From positions 339,483 through 403,482 of the forward strand of contig MNCI01002086.1 of assembly GCA_015680685.1 (NCBI GenBank): 64,000 bases of DNA. Direction: 5' to 3'. The stretch is from Gnetum montanum (taxonomy: Eukaryota > Streptophyta > Gnetopsida > Gnetales > Gnetaceae). Made by a program: the position numbers and the translations under genes. The notes under the pieces were generated by a model. The model saw only the letters and a program-made list of their open reading frames with translations, had not been told where the DNA came from and made no database searches. Positions 12,091 to 25,560 of this stretch are shown here, in pieces (positions within the stretch are counted from its first letter, which is position 1; each line of letters starts with the position of its first letter).

Positions 12091-13257
12091 GGCATTGGAT
12101 AGACATTTTTCTCATTAACAAGTAAGACAAGTTAAAGATAAAGAACTAACAAGAATCCAGGAGATGCTTCACAATTACAATTATTATACTTCTTAGGTTG
12201 AGTATTGGATTCTTGTTTATTATGCTTTTCTTTGCTTTATTAGCATTCTATTGCATCTATGATAATCTTTATTTCTTTTGTCCTAGCTTCTAATATTTAT
12301 TTATATATCATATTTCTAAATCATTTCTTACACATTTTGTTCATTATTTTCTTACTCCAAGGAACTTTGGGTTTTCTCTATTGAAAAGATTACAACTTAT
12401 TTATTGTAGCCCTAAGAGATTTTGATGTATCTACAAAGATCACTAAAGATGTTGAGAAATGAAATGACTTATTGGCTTTACCCTAATAAGTTTCAATGTG
12501 TCTTATGAGAGCATAACCATACTTAACCTTGTAAGGTTCTTGGGAATCCTACGAAATACCAAGTTTAAAGTACTTTGTTCATCTTAGAGGGAGTGTGTAG
12601 AATATAGTGATCTACTGCCATGGTATTCTATTTTACATCATTGAGTGAGTTCTCGTTTTTACTTTCTATATTTAAAGATTAATTTCTTTATTTAAATTTA
12701 ACTTTTATTATTTTATTTAAAAATCATTGAACCCCTCCCTTCTAAATTCATTAATGCATATAATATTATATATATATATATAGTCCAAAATTTTCACTTA
12801 ATAAGACATCATCTCTCTTGCAAACCTCCTTGTTAAACAAAGTATGCTAAAATATCATGCATATAACTAGAAACTCAAATTTGAATTAGACCAACTTCAA
12901 CAAGAAATGACTAACCTGATCAAAATGATTTTAAGAAAAAATGATTTAAGTCTCTAAGAAGATCTCTAACTAAAATAGTTTATTGGTTAAGGTTTTTTAG
13001 AACCAATGTTATATTTTATGTACCTTAGTAAGCAAATATACCTTCGTAGAAGTAAGAACACAACATCCTATCATTTAAAAATAATAAGAAGTTGCATCAT
13101 TAATTGCAATAATTTCTCATTGACTAAAATGTTTACTAATTTTTTAAATTATGAAAATAGCTTTTTAAAATGTAGAATTAATAATTTCATGAGCTCTTAA
13201 TACAAATATTCCTAACCATTTAGTTAGAAAAGAGCACAAATAAAATCTCATTAATGG
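12091..13257. other. Region without a supported gene (12.1-13.3 kb)
   Basis: AT-rich sequence with a short (TA)n run near 12,770. No coding signal, RNA gene or terminal repeat recognised. Confidence 0.5.
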
Positions 13258-13345
13258 AAAGTTAGTCTAGTGGTAAGACTATACATCATTAAACTTAGAA
13301 GAAGGGGATGAATGAGTTCAAAAATAAATTATGAAAGTGAAACTT
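13258..13345 (+). repeat. tRNA-derived SINE-like fragment
   Basis: Begins with an A-box-like TTAGTCTAGTGGTAAGACT, close to TAGCCTAGTGGTAAGACTC at 21,294. A weak B-box-like GAATGAGTTCAAA follows at about the right distance. The flanks to 13,930 show nothing recognisable. Confidence 0.4.
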
Positions 13346-13935
13346 AAAAGTAAAAATAATTAAATTAAATGCACAAAAAAAACACACTCACCAAGATGTG
13401 TATTAGAACTTACCACTTGCAAATACTTGACATTAAATAGTGGTTTAGGATACCATGGTGGTTAATTCTTAAATGCTACACACTTCTCATGGACAATTAA
13501 AACTCTAAGCTTAGTATCTTGTAGGACTTTCAAGAACCTTGCAAGGTTGAGTATACAATTTGTTTCTCTCTTACAACACACTCAATATTTTAGGGAAAAA
13601 GTAGTACAAATCAAAAAAATACTTAGCCATCCAAATGAAAACCCCTCAAGGCTAAAATGTTGATCTCTCCTTAGAGAGAATCTAGGCTCCATGGTACATC
13701 AAAATGAATATAATAGAAATAAAGTATTGAATCTAATCTCAAATTTGATGTACACAATAAGTACAAGAACTAGGGCATAATCAATACAAATCAAAAAACC
13801 CTAGATAGAAGACATGAAAATAATAGAAATGAAAAATTAGAGATGACAAAGCATTCTAAACTCTAGAAGTGAGATGTAACTTTGGTGGTGTAGCTTCCCA
13901 ATCCAAACCTAAACCACAAAAATAAAATTCCCAAG

Positions 13936-16900
13936 TGATGAAGCATCAATTGGCTAAGATATCATAAATGCTATGTCATAGATACTACATCACATCTGCG
14001 TTGTAGCATCCTTGTCAGTGCATCTCAATTTGCTACTACATTGTAGATGCTACATTGCATCTATGATGTCATAGATGCAATATTGTAGTTGTGTCAATGA
14101 GTATGCATTGACATAGCCCTATCAATGTGTACGTCTCGATACAATCCCATTGATGCATGCGTTGATGCGTTGACACGTACGCATTGAAACAGTGTATGTT
14201 TTCACCTATAAATATGTGTGCTCCCATGATGTATTTGGCATTATTTTTTCAATAGAGTAGTTAAACCCTTGCAATTTTATTTCATAGTCTTAGAGAATAG
14301 TTAATGAGTGCCCACAGTGTGGATTTGAGTTCATTGTTCGATGTCTTATTTAAGTGGCAATGTACCTAGACACATTCCATGAACAACAATAAGATTGAGA
14401 TTGAAACCTATTTATTACAACACTTTGACTTAGATTAAATTTACTTTAATGAACTTTAAATTCATGTATGTAGTTAATATTTACATTTCCATGTATATTA
14501 ATTAATTAGCAGAATGAGCATGACCAATTTCAAGCATACACACTTATTTGCTTGGTAATCTTAGCAGCGTTATTGCTTGGTTCACCCAATAGAATAACAC
14601 TTGGTAATCCAAGTAGTGGATACATGGGTTTCAAATGTGTACAACAAGCTAGGGAATGGACACTTATCACCTGTAGGCTAATTTAAAATTTACTTTTCAT
14701 TGTTAATTAAATTAAATACTTAATTTCTCTATTATCGTTAGGAGTAGCATAAGGCTAAAACAACATCAATAATCATATGTCTCACTTTGGACTAAAACAT
14801 ACATGATAAAGCTACCACTAGTTCAAGTGGTAAGATAGCAAACTATGATCAATGCTTAACAATTTAGATGCCAAACTAGTCCCATTCATGGAATTTGATC
14901 AGGTTGCACATGAATGCTCGTAATTCGTATGGTTGGGTGTAGGGGTACTTTTCACTCATCATTGGCACCATTGCTAGGGATGGTGCTAGTTATCTAGATT
15001 AGTTATATTATAAATGATCATTGTAAAAGTATTAATGAATTATCTTTTAGAAAATATTAAAACTTTAAGTTCCACATGTTACAAACATGCTTTCTTCACA
15101 TAGGGAAAATAATGCATAATATGATGAGAACATTCATAGGAAAAATGATAGGTTCTATACTAAAGAGAATTGAAGTGAAAAACCTCAATTAGGAGTTTCA
15201 TATGCTCATCTCAACCCTTACTACACTCAAGGACTATGTTCAACTAGTGTAGATAATCCTAGAGGAGATAGAGTAAGTCCTAGAAAAATGAGGGCCTCAA
15301 GGTATAGGACCTCCTCTAAACCTAGAAAAGATAGATCAAATGACCATGGGGGGAGATATAGCAGCCATGATGATTCTCCCAGTTCCCCATCTTCCTCTTC
15401 TTCTTCAACACCTAGTTTTGACGAAGATGAATTTAGGTATAGAGATAGAGCTCCTCCAAAGGGTTAAAATGAAGATAGAAATTGAATCCAAGGACTAGAC
15501 TAAAGACATCAAAATGAGCATAGATAAGATCATCACTATTAGATAAATAGAAATAGAGAGTATCACCATGATGTGTTTGCTACTGATGAACCATTATTGG
15601 CTACTGGGGGCCTGACATAAATTTAGGAGGTAGTTAAAATACCCCAAAGGCATCAAAGGGATAGCTGCATCAAATGGCTTGATATGGATAACATTCCTAA
15701 ATTTATGGGAGGCTACAATTCTAATCCACAACATCATTTACAAGTCTTCCATGATGCCTTCACCTTACAAAACATTGAATGCAAGTGGAAAAATCTTAAT
15801 CTCTTTCCTAGGATGCTAATAGATGAAGCTAAAAGTTGGTATAGATCATTGGAACCTGATTCCATTCACCAATGGTCCACAATGCTAGGACTCTTCAACA
15901 AAAAATACCAAACCTATGCGAGAGTGTCCAACCTAAGAAAAAAAATTCAAGAATGGAAGCAAGAAAAACATGAATCCTTGGATGTGGCCTTGGATAGAAT
16001 TATTCTCTATGACATAGATGTCTAGGCCATGATTTTTCTCAAAAAGAGAAACTTTTCCACATCATAGATGGGCCTCATAATAAAACAAGGGAGACCCTTG
16101 GGATTTATGTCTAAGGTTAGTTATATGGAATAAAATCCCATCAAATACAAAGGCTAATTTTGTAAGTGGAAAAAGAAGAAGGAGAGCTATGTAAATGAGA
16201 GAATGTAGAGGAATACAACTAGGATCCAACTTTTCAAAAGAAGAGGGTCTATATTTATGATGATGAAAAAGAGGTAGCTCCCAATGAGGTGATTTCACAA
16301 CAAACATTGTCAATACAAAAGTCTATCGATGAGCTTGAAGCAAGGATAGATAAGATGTGGAAGTTGATGAATGAAAAAGTTACAACTTACATGAAAACCA
16401 TAGAGGAGAAAGTAACACAATAGGAATAAAGTGATCAAAATAATAAGAGGAAAAAGAACCAATAAATAGCTAGGAACACTTATTGGAAAAATGGTAAAAT
16501 AGCTATAGAAGAAGAGGCTATAGACTCAAGCATAGAAGAGGATGATGGATGTGACATCTACCTATATGACCATCCAAAGGAATATTACCTAGTCATGTTA
16601 CATCTACATGAGTGTTGAGCTTTTGCTTTAAATCCAAAGTACATACAAAAGTAAATGCCTAGGAAATTATCTTACTCACAAGGTAATTATTGATAGTTAT
16701 ACAACCAACCATACTATCCTAGTGGGACTTCTTATCAACCTCACAACTACTATCAACTGCAATGGAAAAATCCACAGTTACAGGGGAGGCCATCATCAAA
16801 CCAACACTACCCTTACTACTAGTTGGACCCATATCGATATTATGTTCAGCAACCTGTTTCCCCAACTAGTTCTACTTCATCTACCTCACAACACTACTAC

Positions 16901-19900
16901 CACTCTCCTGAGTATCATTAACCTGCAACATCTTCTACAGGATCACCACCTCCCACCTCTCATCCTTTGTCATATCCTTAATATTCTCATACTTTCCTCC
17001 ACCACATGTCATTGCCAAGAACATAAGAAGGTTTGGAACCATAACATTAATGAAAAAATGTCACTTGTGCTATGAGCATACATAGAAATGATAATGCTAG
17101 TAGATCTCAACCACAACCTCGGAAATGTCCTTTCTTTAGGATAGTTTCTATGCCCAAGCATAAAACTTGTAGACCTATTAGCATAGCAAAATTAGCATAG
17201 GGCTGATCTAGTACAACATCCTTTCTTGTCGGAATAATGTCTTCTGATCATATGCAAAAGCCAACAACCATCACCACTCCAACATAAGAATAAAAGATGA
17301 ACCTATCATTGTGGAGGGACAGAAGAATCCATGCATCATTAATAATAACAAAGGGTGTAGTTGTGGGTTGGAAGTTCAAAATATCAACATAGCCCCTATA
17401 CCAATCCACAACAAAGTTAAGAAATAATTGTGTGAGTGAAAAAAAGTCTACTTAGTAGCCACAAAATGAGAAGAAACCTAGTGGCTTGAAAATAAGAATA
17501 CAAAACTATTTAAAAGATGCATGGAACCAAACAAGCCACTTATTATTTCTAGACTTAAGAAAATGGATCAAAAAAAGAACTTAGATGCAAAGATCTTATA
17601 CTCTAACTATACACCAAAAAAATATATTAAACAAGAAGACCCATGAATTAAGATAGAAAATCAAGAAGAGGAATAAAACGCTTCTGGATCTTTTGAAAAC
17701 GAAATACCTTCAAGTCTAGTAAGCAAGATGGAACACATCAATGTGAGGTCACTGTTAATGGTATGGACTTGGGCTGAACTTGGACAATTAGGTATGATGA
17801 TCATTTTAATTACATTTGACATAAGAACCTATTGTAGACATGGTTAAGTACTTACATCTCTATTTAGGCAATTCATCTCATCCCATTATTCACCTCACTA
17901 CTACATACAATTATGAGCCTTTTGGTTTTGTGTAGTATAGTGCAACATCCTAACCAAGGTAGTTGTGTCATGTTTGGAATAAAGGCATGGTCTACATTTA
18001 ACTTCTTGGGTGATCACAAACATCTATAGAAGTGGTTATGCAAGGGCATTATGGCAAGAGCTTGCTTTGGGGAGGGTCCACTTGTGTAACTTTTGTTGGT
18101 CATGGCTTTGAACTAACCTTCATATCTTCCAAAACATCATTGATGATTTCTCTAAATTTATGCATGGGACTACTTCTCATCAATTTTAATTAATTTTTCC
18201 TACTTTTCTATCTCAATATCCTTCAACTTCTAAAAACTTTCTTGGCCATCTTCTGCATTGGACCTTTGGTTTTAATTGTTTAAAAACTTGTGCACTTCCA
18301 AAGTTATGCTTATTAGTCATGGGGACTAGGGATGCCTGCTTTGAAATTTTTGAAAATTTTTCCAACATCCTATTTTTGAACATTATTGTAACTAATAGTT
18401 ATTAACCAAAATAAGGTAAACAACTTAATGATTTTAGTTACCTCATAGCCTTGAGCATAGTACGCTATCATCACCTTGTGCCTTAATACAAACTAAGGGA
18501 TCCAAAAAGGTTAATTATTAAGGAAAATTTACCAAAACTAATGTTGATCCTTTAATGACTATAGGTGATACTAAAAGGAACACCTAAGAAAGAAGGTCTT
18601 TTACTAGGCATGGAAAGAAAGCCAAGAGAGGGACAACAGAGAATATGCCCATGGACAAATAGTAGCACACACAATATACTGGCTCAAACATCACATGATT
18701 GCTTGATCCATGGGATAATGAGAAAAAATTTCAGTCCATCCTTCAAGAATGTTTTGCATAACGAAAGAAGCATCGACATAAAAATCAAGGTTGGAAGTCT
18801 ATCACCGCTAGTGACAATAAAAAGAATCATCTTCAATGGATTTTTGAAGACCTCTACAAATTTTGTAATCTTCAATGTCTATCCAATCTTTTTGTTATTT
18901 TGTCATTTTATATGCATACACATGAATAAAATTTTTTAATGTAGCACTTAGAGTCAGTTAGTAGTTAGCATCAGTCAATAATCCCACACTTCCCAATTTT
19001 TTTGTAATGAAAGATTAGTCCTATCTTGTTAACTTGAGGACAAGTTTTTAGTTAGCCATGGGAGTATGATGAAGCATCAATTGGCTAAGATATCATAGAT
19101 GCTACATCTCATTTGCATTGTAACATTCCTGTTAGTGCATCTCAATTGGTTGCTACATCACATCTGCAATGTCATAGATGTGATATCATAGTTGTGTCGA
19201 CGAGTACACATCAACATAGCCTCATTGACATGTATAGGTCAACTCGATCCCATCAACACATGTGTTGACACATACATGTCAACACAGTGTGTGTTTTTGC
19301 CTATAAATATGTGTGCTCCCACTGTGTATTTGTCATTCTTTTGTCAATAGAGTAGTAGAACCCTTGTAGTTTTATTTCGTAGTCTTAGAGAATAGTTTGT
19401 GAGTACCTACAGTGTGGATTTGAGTTAATTGTATTACGTCTTATTTAAGTGGAAATGTACCTAGACACATTCCATGAATGACAATAAGATCAAGATTGTT
19501 TCCTATTTATTGTACCACTTTGACTTAGATTAAATTTACTTTAAAGCACTTAAAATTCATATATCTAGTTAATATTTACATTTCCATGTATTTTAATCAA
19601 ATGGCAAAATGAGTGTGACCAGATTTGAGCATAAACACGTATTCGCTTAGTAATCATAGCAGTGTTATTGCTTGGTTTTCCTAGTAGCATAATGCTTGGT
19701 AATTCCAATAGTAGATATGTGGGTTCAAGATGTGTATGATAAGCTAGGAATATATACTCACACTCGTAGGCTAGTTTAGACTTTACTTTCCATTGGTAAT
19801 TAGATTAAATACTTAACTTCTCTATTATCATTAGGAGTAACATAAGGCTGAAACAACATCAATAATCATATGCCTCACTTTGGACTAAATCATACATGAT

Positions 19901-20053
19901 AAAGCTACTACTAGTCCAAGTGGGAAGACAGTGAATTGTGATCAATACTTAACAATCTAGATGCCAAACTAGTTCCATCCATAGAATTCGATCAATGCAA
20001 GTGAACACTCATAATTCGTATGGTTGGGCATAGGGGGTACTCATTGCTCATCA
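13936..20053 (+). mobile_element. Complete Athila-like LTR retrotransposon (family B), 6.1 kb
   Basis: 5' LTR 13,936-14,961 and 3' LTR 19,067-20,053, both starting TGATGAAGCATCAATTGG and ending CATCA. It is flanked by a perfect 5-bp target duplication CCAAG (13,931-13,935 and 20,054-20,058). The primer site TTGGCACCATTGCTAGGGA at 14,962-14,980 is a decayed form of the tRNA-Asp-type site used by Athila elements. A polypurine-like CATGGGAGTA ends at 19,066. The only recognisable coding part is gag. No protease, reverse transcriptase or integrase can be made out. Confidence 0.9.
15120..17200 (+). pseudogene. Gag of the family-B element, degenerate
   Basis: Ser/Arg-rich N-terminal region (15,280-15,430), then an open stretch at 15,684-16,025 with the Retrotrans_gag-like core: PKFMGGYNSNPQHHLQVFHD, then LFPRMLIDEAKSWYRSLEP and LFNKKYQTYARVSNL. 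It aligns well with the better-preserved gag at 61,962-63,449. After a stop at 16,023 the sequence continues as a Tyr/Pro/Gln/Ser-rich region (16,690-17,000) that matches the C-terminal gag of that copy. 17,200-19,066 has no recognisable domain. Confidence 0.75.
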
Positions 20054-20322
20054 CCAAGCCAAATCCAAGTGAACACCTAATCAATATGAGTGCAACTAGG
20101 AACCAATATGTATGATAATAGACCTAATGTATGCAGCAATGAATGATTTGAAAGAGATTTAGGTGTTACTTTATGTAGATCTCAGACCTCAAAAGTAGCC
20201 TGCTTACTTGGAGTCCAACTTAAGTAAACAAAATAGCTAGGAACAACTTTTTTAGTTAACATAATGGCTATTCAAGATGTTTCATTCAAGGCTTAAATGT
20301 CCACTCTATCATAGTTACATTC

Positions 20323-20500
20323 AGGTGGGATGCCCAAGTTTGGTAGGAGCATCCATCTTTGAGATCTACACACATTTAGGTGGGATATCCAAGTTTGGCT
20401 AGGACATCCATCCTAAGATCTAGGCACATTAAGGTGGGATGTCTAGCTTTAGCTAGAACATCTAACTTCCTAGTGGGATGTCTATCCTCAACTAGACCTG
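20323..20500. repeat. Short tandem repeat, about 54-bp unit
   Basis: The word AGGTGGGATRYCYARSTTT recurs at 20,323, 20,378, 20,432 and 20,472, each followed by a diverged TAGRACATCCATC. No coding meaning seen. Confidence 0.65.
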
Positions 20501-20744
20501 AAGTCTAAACGTGGTCTACACTTTGCTAGGATGTACATAGCTAGGTATGAATATCTACCCCTAAGCAATGATGAAACCTTAACCTCTCAAACTTTCTCCT
20601 AAGCATGCCAAATTGCCCAAAAAACTTGCAACAAGTTCTTTTACCTTTGATCTTGATCCAAACTTAGCAACTCAACACACACACACATAGCCAATCACAC
20701 TTCCTTATTTTTCTAGTTTTTAGTCCATGAAAACATAGGATTGA

Positions 20745-20872
20745 TGAATAAAGACTCTTGATTTGGAAACTGCAAGTTATGAATTTGATTCTAGTGGGCA
20801 ATGTTGAGTTATAATTTGACTCTATGTCTTCGGAGTAAATATTGCTTAAGAAAACTTTCAATTTCGATACCC
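20745..20872 (+). repeat. SINE copy, 5' truncated
   Basis: Matches 21,310-21,432: GGAAACTGCAAGTTATGA, TTTGATTCTAGTGGGCAATG, TTGAGTTATAA and ATATTGCTTAA, then a run ending in ATACC. The A-box end is degraded (AAGACTCTTG). Confidence 0.55.
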
Positions 20873-21293
20873 CCCATTATCTAAGAGTTAAAATAGTGAG
20901 ATGGCTCAAAATTGGTGGTGAAGAATGAATAAACCAATTATGCAATAAAAAAATTATTGAAAATGAGTACCCTATTTTCCTACAATGTCTTGCATTTGAA
21001 CACACATTAGACATAAATATGATATCATAGATATAAATTTGATTGATTTATTTTAAATGTTACTAGGAACACTTGGTAATTTTATTAAGGATATTTTTAA
21101 AACTTAGAGGATGTAACACAATTTAAGTTCAGTTTCAATAAAGGTTTAGTATTAAGAGTTTTGGTATGCAAAATCTAAGTTACTAAATTATAGAAAATGA
21201 GATAAAATCGTAAAAAGAATTCTCATACAATCTAATAGGTATGAAAAGGTCTCATTGTACCCAAGTAAAATGTGTATTACTTTATATATATTA

Positions 21294-21432
21294 TAGCCTA
21301 GTGGTAAGACTCTTTATTTGGAAACTTCAAGTTATGAGTTTGATTGTAGTGGGCAATGTTCAGTTATAAAATTTACTATATATCTTAGTAGTATATATTG
21401 TTTAAAAGAATATTTCAGATTGGAATACCACA
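21294..21432 (+). repeat. tRNA-derived SINE, copy 1
   Basis: A box TAGCCTAGTGGTAAGACTC (21,294-21,312). A B-box-like GTTATGAGTTTGATTGTAG from 21,331 lies about 37 bases later. The non-tRNA body is shared with 20,745-20,872. Ends near ATACCACATATATA. Confidence 0.6.
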
Positions 21433-21444
21433 TATATATATATA

Positions 21445-21530
21445 TTAGTGGTAAGAGTCTAAGTTTCATAAAACTAGGTCATAGATTTGATTCCACCATA
21501 AAGTACTAAATTCTAATTTAAAAAAAAAAT
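21445..21530 (+). repeat. tRNA-derived SINE, copy 2 (short, with A tail)
   Basis: A box TTAGTGGTAAGAGTC (21,445-21,459), B box ATAGATTTGATTCCACC (21,481-21,497) and a poly-A tail at 21,519-21,529. It sits directly behind copy 1 after a (TA)n stretch. Confidence 0.55.
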
Positions 21531-21539
21531 CTAAAACCG

Positions 21540-23230
21540 GTCCAATAAATTCAAAAATATCAATAATTTCGGTTACAGTTTCATATTAGAAAGATAAAAT
21601 TCCTTTAAAGGTTTAAATACAACGTACATAGTTTAACTATGTTTATATCCTTGAGTTGTGTTGTACACGTCTACGGCATACATTTAAAAGGAAGAATTCA
21701 TATACAAATTTAGATACAATATACATATTTCAAATCTGCTTGCATCATCGACTTGGTGCACATTTAAAACATGAGGGTGGTAAGCCAAAGCTAACGTGAA
21801 ACGTGAATATCTCTGGCCATGAATCCGTGATAAAAATCCTTACGTTTGCCGACACCTTGGCTTCCTATCATGAAAACTCCATCACAATCAACCACCGAAA
21901 ACCATGAGAAGCATGTGATTGACACGCAAACCCGAAATCACTGAACATATATATCCTCTTCGAATGCGAATGTTGGGGCTGAGTCGGTATGGAATCGATA
22001 ATTGAGGAAGCGGAGAATGGGAGAGAGAAATGATTGGAAAGGAAGCAGGAAACCGAAATCCTGGAAGAGCAGAGGTGCATGGTCTGCAAACGCAGGAAGA
22101 GCAAACAGGTAGCCTTGGATTGAGGGAATTCAACTGCCCCTGAACATGGATATGGGCACGCGAATCCCAATTCGTTGTTTTGTTGCCATCCCAACTCTGT
22201 TGTCGCTGGCAGCCACACAATGAAAAAAGAAGAAAATGAAATGGGAACGAAAAAAACAAGAAAAAAAGGATACGCCACCGAAAGCTGTCAGAAAGAGGAA
22301 ATCCAACGGAAACGGTAGCATCCAAACGCAGAACCGTGTAATCATCAAAAATCAAAATCATCAACAAGAAAGAACTAAAGGACAGCAGCAGCAGCAGCAA
22401 AAATGATCCAAAACATGGATAGATGAATGAATCGGATGGATGGATGATGAGGTGGAGGATTATGCAGGAGGAATAAGAAAAATTTCGGCAATTGCAAACT
22501 GTCAATCACTAACCATTATGGCAGGATACAGCCATGGCAGATTTTGTTTGAGAATGAAAGAAAGAAAAATGAATGAGCAGCAGCGGCAGCTGCTGCTTGA
22601 TTTCTTCTTCTTCTTTCTTTTTACTGTGTGTGTTTTTATATGTGTTTATGTGCGCGCTCCACGCAGACGCCCAACGGTCGCATAAGCAGACACGCTTTCA
22701 TGGTGGTTTTGAAACGTGAAAAGCCATGGTGCCAGGCTTTTGCTGGGTTTCGTGTCACGCAGGCTCTCTGCTCTAGTGCTCTGTCACCAGGCAAGCCCCC
22801 CACCACAGCGGTTTTTCCGCAACGTTTTTGTCTACTGTGCTCCAAAATTTTTCCCTAAACCGTACCAACAAATTCAGGCTGTATTCCTTGCTTACCAAAA
22901 AAAAAATTTTCAGCAGTAATGGAGTTGTTTCCAGTTTTCCCATATCTGCATTGTCGTTAAAAAACATTTTTGGGTGCTGGGTTTCCTGCTCATTTGCGGT
23001 ATTTTGTTTTTCTGGTCGACATTGGCATTGTAGTATTTCCATATTTGCACCGCTGCAGAACTTTTTGGGGTTTTGGGTGGTTTATTTGTGGTGGCAATAA
23101 AGTTGTTGTGATTAAAATTGATTGATCGACTGCTCTGCTACCCGTGAATGATAAGAATGGGGAACTCTGTGTGGACGCCTGTTGTTGGAGGAATTATACG
23201 TCACCACAGGCAACAACCGCATTTCAGGAC
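21540..23230. other. Low-copy upstream flank of the SWEET gene, no supported gene
   Basis: Sequence with no match to the window's repeat families and with clearly more CpG than its surroundings. It holds a GATG/GGAT simple repeat (22,420-22,455), CAG/CAA runs (22,383-22,400, 22,577-22,597) and TTC/CTT tracts. Open frames on both strands (for example minus 21,888-22,505) are low-complexity and show no domain. Upstream regulatory sequence of the SWEET gene is the best guess. Confidence 0.4.
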
Positions 23231-23237
23231 TATATAT
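23231..23237 (+). promoter_or_regulatory. TATA box of the SWEET gene
   Basis: TATATAT, 169 bases before the start codon. It is followed by a pyrimidine-rich (TTC)n leader at 23,280-23,400 that contains no earlier ATG, so the first AUG of the predicted transcript is the chosen start. Confidence 0.55.
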
Positions 23238-23405
23238 GCAGTTCTTTTGTTCAAGAGGGCACCATCTATTCATTCAGTGAAACATCGTTTTTCTTCCTTT
23301 TCTTCTTCTTCTTCTCCTGCCTTTTTATTTGTTCTTTCTTCTGCTTCTTCTTCATCTCTTTCTTTTTATCAGCTGAGGCGCTCTCTTCCCTCCTCCACCT
23401 CCAAT

Positions 23406-25279
23406 ATGATGCTGCACAGTCTGGTACGCTCCGGAGTCGGCATTCTCGGTGCGTAATTCCAGCCCAAATATCTGTTTTCTTTGTTTTCATTTGGTTTTTC
23501 GGCCTTGTGAGCATGTCTCTAGGATGTCACTGGGTCTGGGTTTTTGTGGGTTTTCATGGTTTTTGGTGGGTTTCTGCAGGAAGTGGCGTATCGCTGCTCA
23601 TGTACGCAGCACCCATGTAAGTTTAGTTCTTCTGGCATGGTTGAACTGGTTCTTGGTCCTTCATGGTGTGTTTGGTTTTTTCCTTGTTGGATCTTACTCA
23701 AAGGAGAATTGTTGCTGGTATATGAATTTGCAGAGCCACGATGAAGACGATGATAGAGAAAAAATCAACAGAGAAATTTTCAGGCTTCCCATATGCAATT
23801 GCGCTGTTCAACTGTCTGATCTATATGCTGTATGGTTCCCCTCTGATCAGCAACAAGTGGGAGAATGTGGTGGTGCTGGTGGTTAATGCCATTGGCTTCC
23901 TCCTCGAGTGCTGCTTCATCTCCATTTATCTCACCTTCGCTTCCCCAAAAGTCAAGGTCGTATTCTCTACTATTCACACACCCCTCTCTCTTTCATAGTA
24001 TCCAACATGAACTTTGAACATGCTTTTTCAAAAAATAACATTATCAAGTATTGAAGTTCGCATATGCTTTTAAGGATTAGGATCATGCCTAGGATTTCCA
24101 CTTAGCCCTTCATAGCCAAATCCTGAATTTAGGTTTTCGTTGCATGTTGTGCATAACAAATCAACTACAAAACCACACTACAAAGTACAAACTGAGCATG
24201 TAGGAAGTGGGAGATGGGAATAATAAATTTAGCTGTTTAGGTATATACCAATAAGTCATGAAGCATGAGTGTAGAATTTGGTTCGTACTGGCATGAGAAT
24301 TGCTACTTTATCTGGAGTTTAGGACACTATTCCTTATCCATGTTCTAAACTGAGCTCCATCATAAGCTAAAAGAGAGTTTCAGTCTTTCAATGGCGGTAT
24401 GCGTGGCTAACTATTAGTGATAGTAGGTCAGTAAATCGGTTACAATTTGGATAAGGCAGCATGTGGGTGATGATCTGATGATGAGGCTTGGTCTTCCTGT
24501 AATTGCACTGCTGTGTGCAGAAAACTATGCTGAGAATGCTGGCTTGCGTGATAATTCTGTTTGGGGCCACGACAACGGTTGCATTTCTTGCGCTGCATAA
24601 TCGAAAAGAACAGAAGCTTGTGGTCGGCACAACTGGCATGGTGGCTACAGTCATTCTCTATGGTTCTCCCCTGTCTGTAATTGTGAGTAGTGCAGTATTC
24701 TCTTTCATGCATACTTCCGTTCTTTCACTTCTTCACATTCCAAAACAAATTAAACAAGTGGTGGCTCACCAACATTCTGACTGCAGAAACTAGTAATCGA
24801 AACCAGGAGTGTGGAATATATGCCCATCCATCTGTCTCTCTGCTCCTTCGTCTGCAGCATTCTGTGGCTAATCTACGGGATCTTGGGCAAAGATCTAATC
24901 ATCATGGTAATTAATTTACCTTCCGCATGTTAATTGTCATCAATCTATACTGAAATTGGAAAATTTTATTATGATTACTATACCCGCATGCTCATTGTCA
25001 TCTTCCAAGCAAAGATTGGAATATACTGTAATTTTTGTACGAAAATGTCCTTGATTGAATTCTATGCAGGCACCCAACTTGATGGGACTCGCATTGGGAA
25101 TAGCGCAGATGCTTCTCTACGGTATTTACCGCTCAAAGAAAAGAAAAGTGGTGGAGGACAATGTTCCCAACGCCACCGCACAGATGAGCACCGCCATGAA
25201 CGCAACAGCAGCAGCAGAAGAAGAAGATAACAATAACATCAACGAACACGACATAGAAATGCAGCAGGGAAACGCATGA
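23406..25279 (+). CDS. SWEET: SWEET (MtN3/saliva) sugar transporter, six exons, intact
   Basis: Bidirectional membrane sugar uniporter of 264 aa. Exons: 23,406-23,448, 23,580-23,616, 23,734-23,956, 24,521-24,682, 24,787-24,906 and 25,070-25,279, all with GT..AG borders. Exon lengths 37, 162 and 120 are the usual ones for plant SWEETs. Two three-helix MtN3 repeats are present (about residues 10-97 and 104-215). Repeat 1 shows AAPI, KKSTEKFSGFPY, SNKWEN and VVNAIGFLLE. Repeat 2 shows LYGSPLSVI, ETRSVEYMP, WLIYG and APNLMGLALGIAQMLLY. The four hinge prolines (26, 46, 151, 168) and pocket asparagines (78, 198) are kept. The tail is hydrophilic and Ala/Asn/Glu-rich. Wording resembles clade I (SWEET1-3); sugar and membrane cannot be read off. 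The start could also be the second ATG at 23,409. An upstream in-frame ATG at 23,148 precedes the TATA box and was not used. Confidence 0.95.
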
Positions 25280-25554
25280 AGAAGAACATGGAATATCACC
25301 CAAATTCTGCAACTGTATGGTGGTTTACTGGATGTTTAATTTCTTTCCTCCAATCCATTTGTCTCTATGTGTCTGTGCATTATACCCAAAATCCCAGATT
25401 GAAGAAAGCCCAACAAACCAAACCATAGCAAGCCAGATCCGGCAAGAATTGGTTAATCCCTTGTCTGCTGCAACTGAAAAACCCTATCTTTTGTTTTCAC
25501 GCTCTACCCCTCAAAGCGCAGACGAGGCAAATTAAACCAATGATGCCAGCGACG

Positions 25555-25560
25555 AATAAA
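25555..25560 (+). terminator. Polyadenylation signal AATAAA of the SWEET gene
   Basis: First AATAAA after the stop codon, giving a 3' UTR of roughly 300 bases. The exact cleavage site cannot be seen. Confidence 0.5.

Noticed and set aside
21868-22505. Overlapping minus-strand ORFs upstream of SWEET
   Set aside because: Phe/Ser/Leu-rich frames arising from GA-rich sequence; no domain, no splice or promoter support.
23148-23405. In-frame N-terminal extension of the SWEET ORF (86 codons)
   Set aside because: It starts before the TATA box, is Ser/Pro-rich low-complexity from a TTC leader, and SWEET proteins begin about 10 residues before the first helix.
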